Origin: Pleodorina starrii
Taxonomy: Eukaryota; Chlorophyta; Chlorophyceae; Chlamydomonadales; Volvocaceae
Reading direction: 5' to 3'
Length of the DNA stretch: 64,000 nucleotides
NCBI GenBank assembly: GCA_030267565.1
Contig: BRXU01000047.1
Coordinates: 1 to 64,000, forward strand
Shown: one piece after another, positions 9,550-22,000 of the stretch
Layout: the number at the start of each line of letters is the position of its first letter
Numbering within the stretch: position 1 is the first letter of the stretch
Made by a program: the position numbers and the translations under genes
Notes under the pieces: model-generated
Seen by the model: the letters and a program-made list of their open reading frames with translations, nothing else
Told to the model about the DNA's origin: nothing
Databases searched by the model: none

Positions 9550-11290
9550 AAGGACCTGGTTGTGAGTGCTGGGCGACGGCACCACCCGCACCGGCACGTC
9601 AGGCACCCTGCCTGATGCGTCCCACCTGGTCGCCTTCGTGGCCGCTCCATCGTCGGACCCCCACCTCCTCTCCCTCCCTCGGTCGTTCTTGATCGACCAG
9701 CTCACTGTCCGCATCTCTGTGTTCGATCTGAGCGACGCGCCAGTCACCGACTCACCAGCAGCTCCCGTGGCCGAACCACCACCAGCACCCGCCGCAGGGC
9801 CCCCACCAGCGGTGCAAGAGGCGCCTGGCGCACCAGCAGCAGGGGACGGCACTCACCCAGCCACCGAACCCGCACCAACAGCCACCCCGGCCCTCGGGAG
9901 GCCGGCCGCCTTGGGGGTGGCCGGCCCCCAGCCCCCAGCCCCCAGACCTGCCTCGGCTGCTCCCAGCCCTACCTCCCCTGGGCTGGCTGATGGCCAGGCA
10001 TGGTGGCGCCGGCCCCAGCTTCTGGATCCCCCGGACAGCCCCCACAGCCTCCCAGCGGTGTTGCGGACCGTCCAGGACACGCAGGACCGGCGCCATTCCC
10101 CATACCCCCGGGCCGGGGTTGGCGCCAACCCCCAGGGCCCGGGCCCCAACCCCACTCCCTTCTGCGGCACCTTCTCCCCCCTGAGGCCGAGCTGGCCACG
10201 ATGGCGGTCCCCCCCAGGGCCCACCAGGGCAGCCCCAGTGGCCCCCACCCCCAGGGGCAGCAGGACCCCTCCCGAGCCCCCACCTCTCCCCAGGCCGGCA
10301 GCCCCGGGCGGTGGTGGTGACAACAGGACGCCTTCACCCGCCACCACCAGTCCCTCGACCCCACCTCGGCCACCCACTCACAGCAACCAGCAGCCCTCAT
10401 CATCCTCGACATCGAGAAGGCCTACGACCGGGTCCATCGCCCCTGGCTCTACCGGGTGGCCGAGGCCATGGGCTTTGGTCAGCACACACAGCGCTGGCTG
10501 CGCCTGCTCACATCAGATGGCTCCTCCCGGGTGGTTTTTTTTTCTGCGAGGGACGTTACAAGGACAAGGCGAGGGACTGCGGGGTGCGTGTACCTCGCCT
10601 CCAGAGGTCAGCCGCAGCGTGCCCACTGCCCTGCTCCTAGCTGCTCGGTGGCCAGCGGCCCGCATGACGCCAGCCTGACCCACGTCTTCTTGGAGTGCGG
10701 GGCCTACACCGCAGCTCGGATTTGGTTGGCAGAGCTGTGGGCGGCAGTCTCCGGAGCCGCGGACTTGCCCTTCAGCCAACCGGCTGTGCTCCTGGGGGAC
10801 TGGCCGGGAGGGTGGCCGGCCTACCCCACCAGCCCTGGGCTGCAGCTGCTGTGGGCGGCCCTTCGAGCCACTCGGCTGTGGGCAGTCTGGGGCCACTACC
10901 ACAGGGCGGAGCCTGATGACCATCCGTCGGCCACGGTGGTGGACTGCGTTATTGGGGAGCTGCAGCGTCTCATGAGGGCACATTTCAGCATGGCGGCGCT
11001 CTCCGAGGACACTCTGGCGGGGCTGCCCCGGGGCCACATCACGGCGCAGCTGAAGCCCGGCCGCTTGGATGCCTTCGAAGCCTCCTGGGCGCATGAAGGC
11101 GTCCTTTGTTCAGTACAGCGGGTGGCTGGCAGCAGCCCGCGTCTGCAGGTTCATCTGTCCCTGGTGGCCCCGGTCCCAGCACCACAGGCGTCCGCCGGGG
11201 GCGCCCAGGCAGCACAGCAGGTGTCCCCGACCGGGCCAGCCATCAGCGCCCAGCCCAGCCAGGCAGCAGCTCAGCTGACAGGGCAGCCGG
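9550..11290 (+). mobile_element. L1-type LINE, copy 3 (internally deleted, opposite strand)
   Basis: Plus-strand relic. The 9566-10340 part reads as a Pro-rich protein with a short ordered start (LPRSFLIDQLTVRISVFDL), possibly ORF1. It then jumps to RT motif A, LDIEKAYDRVHRPWLYRV (about 10400-10455), skipping the endonuclease and RT fingers. After an inserted composite-element tail (10535-10565), the zinc-binding C-terminus follows: CPAPSC..HVFLEC..AARIWLAELW (about 10620-10745), typical of zf-RVT. The rest to 11290 is the ORF2 tail. Frames change several times. Confidence 0.75.
10535..10565 (-). mobile_element. Very short composite-element tail inserted in LINE copy 3
   Basis: Nine T residues (10535-10543), then CTGCGAGGGACGTTACAAGGAC, the reverse complement of the composite element's TGTAA/A-tail end. 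It interrupts the RT reading frame where copy 1 continues with VNGHQSA. It looks like an extreme 5'-truncated retroposition event. Confidence 0.6.
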
Positions 11291-11307
11291 GGCAGTCGTG
11301 GGCGGAG

Positions 11308-11635
11308 TGTTGGGTGTCGGGGGTCTTGGTGTCTGAGGTTCTTAGGGTGCGAGGGGTCTCGAGGGTGGGGGGAGTGCGGTGCGGGTTGCCTAGGGAGGGG
11401 GGTGCGGTGCGGGGCTTGCTGTGGGTGGGGCCCGCGGCTGTCTTGGGGGGCGGGGGGCTTAGGAGCAGGGTTGGTGCGGTGCTGGCTGCCGCGGGAGGCA
11501 GGTGAGGTTCGGGGGCTGCTGTCTTGAGGGGACGTCCCCTGAGTGGGGTCTGTGGGTGTTTTGTCGCTGGCTCGCTCGTGCCCTGGTCTCCGTCCCGGCG
11601 GTGCTGTCCCTGCGGCCTCGAGGGGGGTCTTTGTT
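11308..11635 (+). mobile_element. Composite retroposon, copy E (5' fragment)
   Basis: It matches the first 330 bp of copy D (5610-5945), including GTCTGAGGTTCTTAGGGTGCGAGG and the first tandem unit, then stops at the inverted T-run of copy F. No minisatellite or tail is present in this orientation. Confidence 0.6.
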
Positions 11636-12147
11636 TCCTTTTTATTCTGCGAGGGACGTTACCAGGACGGGGAAAGCGAAGCCCAACGGACAAGCCGAGC
11701 AAGACCGGCAAGCCACAGCCACCTGGCAAGAAGCCCAAAAACCACCGCAAGGAGCCGAAGAGAGAGAAAAAACCAAGCAACACCTAAACTCGCAGACAGG
11801 ACAGGGACAGGGACGGGGGCAGCAAGAGGCCAGGAGCCTCTGCTGCACGGGCGGCACACACGGCCACCCCTACCTCCAAGACACCGAGGAGGGAACCGAA
11901 ACCAACACCAGGGCCCAACACCAGGGCCAAACCCCAGGGCCCAACACCAGGGCCGACACCACAGCCCAACACCAGGGCCAACACCACGGCCCAACAGCCA
12001 CCACAACGACAACACAACCACAACCTGCACAACCTCGACAGACAGGGGCGAACCCGGCGAGACAGCAACAGGAACGGCAAATAAAACCATGCAACAGCCA
12101 CAACAAGCCAGGCCAAAGAAGCCCCCCCCCGCCGGGGAGCACCAGAG
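11636..12147 (-). mobile_element. Composite retroposon, copy F
   Basis: Minus-strand copy: degenerate A-tail (about 11636-11646), a signal mutated from TGTAA to GGTAA (near 11669-11673), the unique 3' region, a shortened minisatellite (11905-12000) and part of the 5' region up to about 12147, where SINE copy 3 starts. The mutated signal and imperfect tail suggest an older insertion than copies A and B. Confidence 0.6.
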
Positions 12148-12440
12148 GGAGAGCTGGCTGGCCACAGGGAAACCTCGCGCTTCCCCCCCGGGTCCCGGGA
12201 TCGAAACCAAGCATTGGCACTTGCCAGGGGTGTGTCGAGAAAGGTGGGTGCCTCTCCCTGTCCTTGTCCTGGCCGGAGGTTTATAAGACTCCTCATACAG
12301 TCATCACCACCATTCAACTGGCCCTTGGAGACGCCCAGAAGCCCGGCACGCCAGCTACTCAGCAGAAGTGACAGCATCAGTAGAGCCGCCAGACAACATG
12401 TGCTCAGGCACCATGTCCCGAGTCCGGGTTCCTTAAAAAA
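12148..12440 (+). mobile_element. SINE copy 3
   Basis: Directly repeats 9260-9549 with many substitutions. The B-box-like GGATCGAAACC is kept at 12198-12208, the A-box region is degraded (GAGCTGGCTGG, 12151-12161), and the end is GGGTTCCTTAAAAAACAAA near 12425-12442. Non-coding relic. Confidence 0.6.
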
Positions 12441-12709
12441 CAAATTGGTAGTGGTGACCCCCCAACTTGTCTACTACCGCACCGCTCACCAACCCGGCCC
12501 GGCACCCATCCTGTCCTTGTGTGTCCCCGCACGCTGCCATATCGCAGCTCCCGCCGCTTGCACAAACCCCCGGCCCCACTTCACCTGCTCCGCCTTCGCC
12601 TGCAGCGACGCCAACTCCAATTCTTAAACTTCAGCCACCGTCCCCTGTCGATCGACGCCCTAACGGCCGTCGCCGTAACTGCTCTACCTGCGCCTACACC
12701 GCTTAGGAG
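12441..12709. other. Spacer without recognised features
   Basis: C-rich sequence with no convincing coding potential, RNA gene or repeat match to the rest of the window. Confidence 0.5.
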
Positions 12710-13120
12710 ATTCTGGGGGGCCTTTGAGGACCTGGGTGGGCCTGGGAGAACCTGGGGGTCCGGGGGGGGTTGGGGGGGCCTTGGGGGCCCTGGGAAGCCA
12801 TGGGGGCCTGAGGGGGGCTGGGTGGGCCTGGCGGGGCCTGGGGTGGGCAGGGGAGGCCGGGCAAGCCAGGCTGGTCGATACTCCTTCAGTCGCTGAGGGA
12901 GTACAGGGAGTACATACATGAAGGGGCCTGGGGGGGCCGGGGAGGCCGGGGGGGGCCTGGGGGGATTTGGGGGGGCCTGGGGGGCCTGGCGGGCGTGGGA
13001 GGGCCTGGGGGGGCTGTGGGGGACGGGGAGGTCCTGGGTGGGTCCTGGGAGGCCTGGGGAGGACTAGGGCCTGGGGTGGCCTGAGGGGGCCTCAAGAGGG
13101 CCTGTGGGGGCCTGAGGGGG
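12710..13120 (+). repeat. G-rich degenerate array (GGCCTGGGG type)
   Basis: Runs of GGGGCCTGGGGG-like units on the plus strand for about 400 bp, with dozens of G runs of three to seven, so many potential G-quadruplexes. A 67-bp non-G-rich block (12858-12924) interrupts it. Confidence 0.85.
12858..12924 (+). repeat. 67-bp direct repeat, copy 1
   Basis: Identical to 15263-15329 over all 67 positions by eye. It contains the hairpin-like ACTCCTTCAG..CTGAGGGAGT and two GGGAGTACA units. It sits inside the G-rich array. Confidence 0.9.
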
Positions 13121-14108
13121 CTGAAAGCACCATCTGGAGGTCTCGGGGTTGGACCGGTAGCTCCCAGCAGGGACCCATGGAGCCGTGAGGGCTCTTACAC
13201 TTTGCCTCGATCGGATACTGACATTGTTAACTTGCACTCATCACTGCTGGCTTTTGTGCAACTGTTGCTTAATTTCACCCACTTGATGGGACGAGTGTAG
13301 CTCGCTGCCCGTGCGTTTGAAGGCATGACAAAGCATTTGTATGCTTCAATTGCTAGGCAGGCAGGGTACTGCGTGTCTAACAACCAAAATGCTTCTGCAT
13401 CCTAGCTCGGCACAGGACGCACAAATTTGCAGTCGGTGCACACGGACACTATCGGACACGCTGTAACGAACACGACGTTCTGTAGAGACACTGAAATGCA
13501 CAATGTGCCCATATTACAGGTAATGGTGCACTGACTACCCAAACCAAAGGCCCACGCTGATCCAACACAACTTTTAAGCTACAGCACGCATTTAACGACA
13601 TCTTGGACCTTGGCGGACGTCAAATGCAGACACACAATATATGGTACATGTGCATGATGACGCAGTGCAGTGACTCTCATTCTTCAATACCACAACCACC
13701 TGCAACGACAAAAGCGGCAGTGTCCCTTGCAGAAAAAAAAGTGCACCAGAATTGCATGCACTCCCCTTATTCCTGGCTCCACCTTCCCTGGCCACATGGC
13801 TGCCAATGCCCTCTCTGTTCAGACGCAGCCAGAACAATGCAAAATCGAAGATGCATGGTCTTCCAATGCTCTCAGACAGCACCGCCAGCACCGGTTCCCT
13901 GGCTACGGCTGACAGGCGAGGGTGTCGGTGGCGCGGAGAGCCAGCCGGGCGAGTTTGCCACCGGCACAGGTGCTGAGTCCGTGGACAGCGAAGAGGTGCC
14001 ACCCAGAGGGTAGTAGCTGCCGGGATGGCCGGGTGGAGCCCGAGGAGGAGTTGCCGCGATGAATTCGGGTGAAACGTCCATCTCCTGCACGAAGAAAGAA
14101 AAGAGGAG
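13121..14108. other. About 1 kb without a recognised gene
   Basis: Lower-GC sequence with no supportable ORF. The only match to other parts of the window is the short composite-like tail at 13722-13740. Minus-strand ORFs running on into the AAT satellite are not genes. Confidence 0.5.
13722..13740 (+). mobile_element. Possible composite-element tail remnant
   Basis: GTCCCTTGCAG followed by eight A residues is the same as the end of the composite retroposons, but the TGTAA signal is not present upstream. It could be a minimal 5'-truncated insertion or coincidence. Confidence 0.35.
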
Positions 14109-15159
<1,051 letters not shown>

Positions 15160-15164
15160 TTACA
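15160..15164 (-). terminator. TGTAA polyadenylation signal of the LamG membrane-protein gene
   Basis: TGTAA on the minus strand at 15164-15160, about 300 bases after the stop codon at 15458; the first such signal downstream. Confidence 0.55.
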
Positions 15165-15262
15165 GTTCACAGAGCGACCGACACAAAAATGCATGTGTTC
15201 ACACCCTATCGAGTTCTGTCCTGCTGATCGGCAAGAATTTGTAAATGGGAGAAAATATGTAA

Positions 15263-15329
15263 CGGGCAAGCCAGGCTGGTCGATACTCCTTCAGTCGCTG
15301 AGGGAGTACAGGGAGTACATACATGAAGG
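15263..15329 (+). repeat. 67-bp direct repeat, copy 2
   Basis: Exact match to 12858-12924. This copy lies in the predicted 3' UTR of the minus-strand membrane-protein gene. Confidence 0.9.
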
Positions 15330-15457
15330 CGGATTTTGCAATGGCTAGGGCATCACGAGTCCGCTGGCTGTAGCAGCTCATCATCAGGAACAGGCGCATA
15401 GCTTGCACTCACGTAATGTGCTAATTTTCGCAACCAGCTTTTCGCAACCCGTCATCT

Positions 15458-16033
15458 TCACAACCGCCCCAACCTAACGCCATACATGTGCCTTGTACGG
15501 CACATCTCATAGAAGGGCCATGTCATCCCCCTCCCACCCTGCTGCAAGCCGTGGAACCGCACCGTACCTACCAGCGGGAAGGCGTGCCTAGATGCCAGCG
15601 CAAAGCCCACCAGCGCCACTAGCGCTGTCCCACCCAGCACCAAACCAAGGACCAAGCCCCAGTGGCCACGATGCGTCTCCACAGTCCGGCCATCGCCAGC
15701 AGCAGCGGAGTCCGTGCGCCCGGTGTCTGCAGAGCTGGGTCCCCGCCCGCTGCCGCTACTGTCAGCTCCCCCGCCCGTGCTGGGCTGCACCGGTGGTGGC
15801 ACCGGTGGAGGTGGGGGCGGGATTGGCTGTGGAGGCTGGGGTGGCGGCGACGGTGGATTGGGCTGCACGTCGGACTTGGGCACGCAGACCGACCTTGGCC
15901 TGCCCGTGCACACCCATCCCGGCTCCACGCGACAGCTGGATGAGCAGCCGTCGCCATCAGAACGATCGCCGTCATCACACTCCTCCACGCCCTCCACCAC
16001 CGCGTTACCGCAGCTGCTCAGCCAGCGGGTCAC
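15458..16033 (-). other. Last exon: DUF4215 Cys-rich repeat, Pro-rich stalk, TM helix, tail
   Basis: The 191-residue exon opens with [28 protein letters not shown], the Myxococcus cysteine-rich repeat pattern. [16 protein letters not shown] stalk follows, then a Ser/Gly linker, a hydrophobic segment starting [11 protein letters not shown] (about 22 residues) and a basic tail ending at TGA 15460-15458. A possible donor just after the TM (CTGGTAG|GTACGG) could give an alternative tail. Confidence 0.85.
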
Positions 16034-19000
16034 CTACATGGGGAACCGGGGAAAGACCATTCGACGGGTGGCGGGCAAAGAAAGACGCAGGTGGGAATGA
16101 AATTCACACCTATGACGCATGACCAGAGCGCCAAATGTGTAGGAGCTGAGCGAAGCACGACCAGAGAGGCGTGGCCATAAGTACAAAATTTACAAATTTA
16201 CAAAAAAAGCTGAGCGAAACACGACCGCTGCCCAACACGGCACTTAGACGGCCCCTGCCTGGATGCGTGTACAGGGCGGCCGCAGGCATAATCTACCGCC
16301 AGCAAAAGAATGAATTCCGGCGACAATGCAGAGCCAGCATACAAATGAAGCAGACCATCATCGATACCCAGAGAGTTATGCCGTCCACCGAACCAATTGC
16401 TGCCCGCCCCCGCCCCCTCGTCCGGCGCAGAGCATTTATTGATTATGTATTTCAGGCTCCCTTTCGATCCTACTGTTGCTACTCACCACCCACTGCGGCT
16501 CCTGAAGCATCACCAGGTCGTGGCCACGGCCCGTGGCGTCCCGCACCCTGTAGCCACTGCCCTCATCGAAACGCCAGTAGGCCACCAGCCCGGGGGATGA
16601 GGGGTCCACACCTGGGTTGTCGAAGCCACCTGCGTGCGTTGCGTGCATTGGTGCGCAAGGGCAACATACAGTTGGTGGAGGAAGCAAGCGGAAGCAGAAA
16701 ACAGTTCACACAAGACCCGGCGACCGGGGATGCGTTGGACATGGAGTAATTAGACGGTACGCATGTACGTATATATGTGATAAAGGTCCAGGCTTTCATC
16801 AACCGCAGCGAGGAAACAATGCACGAATTACACCATTCACAGCAACGATAACCAGGTAGGTGGGTGGTTTGTTCTGTGGCCTCGTCGCAACGATAACCAG
16901 GTAGGTGGTTTGTTCTGTGGCCTTGTCGCAAGAACCTGCTATCGGGTGCATTTCGTAAATTCTTTGGCTGGGAGTACAATCCCGACAGTCTACCGGAATT
17001 AACCCTCATTTGCTTTGCTTGTGCGTACTCGTACGAAGTTGAATGCCCAGGCGACCGTCGGGCGGCGGCTGCCGCTCGTGTCCATCCCTGTGCGTATTGC
17101 GTATTTTACCTACCGGGGCCCAGGCCGTCATCCGCGTCCATCCCCTGCTTGATGTCAGTAGGGCTCCGCACCGTGCTCCACAGCCGCATCTCCTCAATCA
17201 CGCCCGTGAAGTCCTGCGGTGCACAGTGCAGATCGCGCGGAACAGGCAGGCGCGAGCAAGCTCAAATAGCGCGTGTATGTAGGATTTCATCGTGAAGAGG
17301 CCTCGGCGCTGTGTTCGTGTGTTGCGTGTTGATACATCCATCGGGCGCACATGCGTTGCGGCGTTGTGGTTACGTACGTTGCGCACATGCGTGCTCCGCA
17401 ACGTACGTAACCACACATGTCAATAGCAACCCTCGCTCGTTTCTTTGGACTGTCATCTATCGGGGCCACTACGATGAACCTATGGCCTTACTTCACGTTT
17501 GAAATGATTTAAGCGAGCTTGCAAAACTACGAACCAAACTACGTCCATGCATGGGCCATCATTTTAATCAAATTACGTACCTGCACACCGTACTCCTGCT
17601 TCATGTCGGGGCTGATGTTTCCCGCTGCACCGGCGGCACTATCGAAGCATCCACCTCGGCAGTCCTGTCGGATGTTCCGCAATGTCAGGACACAGAAAGG
17701 GACGTTAAACGTAAAGGCGGTTGCGCGCATACGTCACGTCCCAACACCGGCACAACCAGGGCTCGCGGAGAACAATCAACCTTGCTTATTAGTCGAACGC
17801 AACTACCTTCGGACTTAACGCTGACCTGCACCTTTCCCATCATCATGGCAATAATTATGAGCGAGCCCAGTTGCAAGGAGCTGCCGTTTCTCGAAACTGC
17901 AACCCAAACAGAATAGGAAGGTTTTGACTTTGCCCCATCCAGCTGTTTCGAGCCTGAGGATGCCCACCCCAGCCCACCAAGCCAAACGATGTCGCCATGC
18001 ACACCTGTTCTCGGCCAATGACTAGCGTTCCACCAGACGGGATGACCTTGCCACGGCCTCGCGTCGCTTGCCAGACCTCACGGCCGTTGTCGTACAGCCG
18101 CACATTCCCCGAGGCGCTGTCCCACGTCACCGCCACGTGGTGCCAGAGGCCGTCCGTCACCGCCACCCCGCTCTGGTGGTCGGACAGGTGGCCCTCGTCC
18201 TCCATCACGGAGACGCCCCTGCAAGCAATGCACATTTACATACGGTTTGAAGACAGGTGCGTGCGTGTTTGTAATTTAAGTCGATCCGTCGCGCCGATGC
18301 CGTGCGCGCACATTGAAGGCAGGCGGACCAACGAACATTAGTGGTTGCAACCCCCATATATGGTGTGCGCCTGTCTGAACACGCGCATACATACATACGA
18401 ACATACCAGCTGTTGTAGTTGAAGAGCAGGAATGCGTTATCGCCGTTGTTGTAGTCTCCCACCGCGTAGCTGAAGGGCACCCCGGGGCGGCAGCGGTCGA
18501 TGCTTGTCATCCAGAACTCCAGAGTCAGCGAGCTGGAGGGGAAGTCGCGGAAGTTAGGCAGCAGCAGAACCTGCAGGTGTTGCAGAGGGTCGCAGCGACA
18601 GACAGGACTCACTGCCAGACAGGATCCTCATGGGCAGGATGGCACGCCGCCGTGCCACGCAAGGATTCGCCAATGTCATGTTGCCAGCCAGGGGCAGGAC
18701 CAAGGGTTCCGAGCGAGGGAGAGATGAAAGGGAGGGTCACAACAGCCTCCATCCGGGAAGGAAGGTTTGGTCGCCCGCCCGTTTTGGATGTCCTGCTGCG
18801 GTATGCAAAACCGCACCCGCACCCCCCCCCCCGCCCCAACCAGCTGCGGTATCTTCTTTTTACCCTCCAACCAGCGGGAAACCTGGTTCACTCGCACTCG
18901 CAGACCCCTCAGCTCTAAACCGCTTAGTGGAGTGGATCTCACCTTCGTCAACCCCTTTCCACGTCAAAAACCAACCGCCGAACGCCGGATGTTCTTCGTC

Positions 19001-22000
19001 GCTTTCATAACGGAAATTAACCCCACCCCGTAAACCGACCGCCCCATCCCCCATCACCCCACCTGCCGGTCGCTCAGCGCAAGTGAGTAGCCGCCTGCTC
19101 CCGGAATGGGTCCTGGCAGCGGCTTGCCGTCCGAGGCAGCCAACGGTGCAGTGGAGTAGACATACAGCGGGGCGTTGCCTCGCAGCAGCAGATGGTTGGG
19201 GGATGAGCCGCCTGCATGCATCCGCCCACAGGACATGTATGTACGGATGTATGTGCAACGGGCGGGGTCATCAGGATGGAGGAATAGCAAGAGGAAGAGC
19301 GGTGGTGAGCAGGGCGGGAACATCGCATCGCACGAATGCGTGCTGGGGCGGCACACGCCGGAGAGCACGCGGTTTGCCACAACGTGCATTTACACTGCGA
19401 TCAAATCATACAGCAGAGCAACTTTACGAGGCGATGGACTGGACACAGCTGATACATACACCACCCATTCATTCATCGGCCAAATTTGCATCACCTCCCG
19501 GCCAGCCGTCATGGCCACACAAAAAAACCTAAAAACCCCAAACCCCTAAAAATCCGAAAACCCTGATACACCACTGCAGCCACGGATAATCACGCACATC
19601 CAGCCGACGTGCCGCCACTCTTCTCACCTGCCGCGTCCAGCGCCAGAGGGGTGCCGTCCTCGCTGACGCTGAGCCCCTCGGAACTGAAGGACCACAGTGC
19701 CACCAAGCCGGACCTCCGCGCCTGTGGGGGCTGCACCTGGCCCATGTTGGCCGACACATCGGACTGGCCTAGCGCTCGGTCCCACACGCGCACTACCGCC
19801 ATCTGGCCGTTGAACGCGTCCGCAGGGCTAAAACAGCCGCCCATGCAGTCTTGGTCCTGCAGCAAGCAGGGGGTATATAGGAATGGAGCGGGATGGGGTC
19901 GCTCAATAATAATAATAATAATAAATAATGATGGGCTGACTGGGGCGGAAGTGGTCGCAGCCATGCATGAGGCAGCTTCGGTAGCGTTTCATGGTCTACA
20001 ATGCGATACACCCAGAGCGAGCTCACTTGTACGCCCCACCTGTCCCAGCACCAGCGACCCAGTAGCCTCCCTCGAAGTCCTGGCCGCCAAGCCGGGTGCC
20101 ACACCGCCCTCCTGGGGCGACCGCTCGTCCACAATCCCAAAGTCGCTCTTGTAGAAGGGCACCCGCAGCACGCCGTCCAGATAGAGCGAGGCCACACCCG
20201 TGTCGTAGTCCCACGTCACCGCCACGTGATGCCACTGGTCATCGGTCCTGAGTTAATTGAGGCGGGCAGAGCATTCGGCCCGGGGACGTGTATTGAGGGC
20301 GTGTATGCTAGGGTGCGTCGAGCCAGCAGCAGCAAAGGGAGTTCACCCTCCTGATGAGTGCGATCTATCAGCCGCCGCGGACAGCACGGCATGAACGGGT
20401 GCAGCCCCGCCCACACATCGATTTGGAACGGTAAGGGCAGGCAATATGCCCCAGCCGAGGCATCTCACTCCCAGGCCTGAGCGCGTCACCAAAACACCAG
20501 TACCCGCGTCCGCTCACCAACGCGCATCAAAGATAATGACCGCCTCCCGGCCCGGGCTGTCCGTATTCTCGTTGCTGTTGACGTGCAGCGCCACGGCACC
20601 TGCAGCACCCGACGTGGAGCGATAGAGGTAGGAGCGCGCGCGCAACACATACATGCACATGTAGACATATATACAAGCACGCATAAGGGCGCGCGGGCTG
20701 CAACGCTCTCGGGAAACTGTTCAGTTGTCAGGAAACAAGGGTCGCGTGGCTAAGCACAGACCCATGAATGCGGTGGATGCTATGAACTCTGAATAGCGTG
20801 GCATCATGCCGGCTGTTGAGGCCGTTCTGCTTTCAACAGTTCTCTGTCAATCAGTCTTGACTCAATTTCAACTGAAGCGGAGGAAGCGGTATATCCGCAC
20901 GGCAATCCAGGGGGGTTGGGGCTTCCAGCCTCTAGACAACACCAGGCCACTGACACAAGGGCCGCATGCGAGACCCACATGCCTGAGGACCTACCGGCCC
21001 GCGTCCAGATAGCTTACTCATCCGGCCTCAGCAGGACACCCTAACCGGAGGCCCAACGAAACCGTAACCCCTCACCCGCGGTGTTGTCGACCCAGGTTGA
21101 TCCTCCGCTGTAGCCACCTCGCCGCGATATCGACGACGCCAGCAAGCGCTCCAGTCGTACAGCGTCGTCCAGGAAGCCCGGGGCCTGGTATCCATCTGAC
21201 ACAGGGAACAGTCGTGGCGCGACCTTGGCCCTCTGCACGAGGGTCTCTCGCGGCAGTGCTCTTTCGCCGTGCTGTTCACGAAGGAGTTCCAATGTGCACT
21301 CAAGAAACTCCCTGTACGATGCAAACTCGCTTTCTGGTTTGGCAGGTATGCCTCTCTATCTGGAAGGCCCGGGTGAACCCGGGTGTGCCACATTGGGCCG
21401 CGCCGCAGGTCTCCACGTCCAGTACCAGCTATCTACGGTCTTCGGCCGCGACATTGTTGGGTGCGGTATTCGCCGACGATCCATTCGAGGACCGTGAGAT
21501 TCGTTGCAACCTGCGCATGCAACACCAACGCCCCACCCCCTGGCCGCTCTTAACCTTGGTCACCCACCGGTGGTAGTCTTCTGCGCTGCGTAGCTGAACA
21601 GCTGTGTGGACTTCTGTTGCAAGCTGTCCAAGTACTGAGGGAGTGAAGGGGAAAAGGGGAGGGGGGGCAGGCGTTGACCTCATTATAATCGACGATGTGG
21701 GGATTCACGCGCACCACGGTGCTCCGCCGCCGCGCCGAGCGCCGTCCCATTCGCAAGGAAAAGCGTATGCTGCCCGGCTGTTTAATGTTTGCGAAGCCTG
21801 TAGCGCCATCCAGACGGCCTCGACCAGTCATTTTTCAATATTCCCCAAGCAAATCCTTTCGTATACGCCGAAAAGATCCACCGCTCCGGACATTATCAGG
21901 TTCGCCGCAGCGGCTACCCCTCCGAGAGGGTATGCTTGGCACGGTGCTGCGTGTGCCTTAAATTCCGCGTATTACGCTCTGCCCACGGCGCATTTTTCAG

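Noticed and set aside
1..12450. Functional, intact retrotransposon
   Set aside because: All three LINE copies are frameshifted, truncated or internally deleted.
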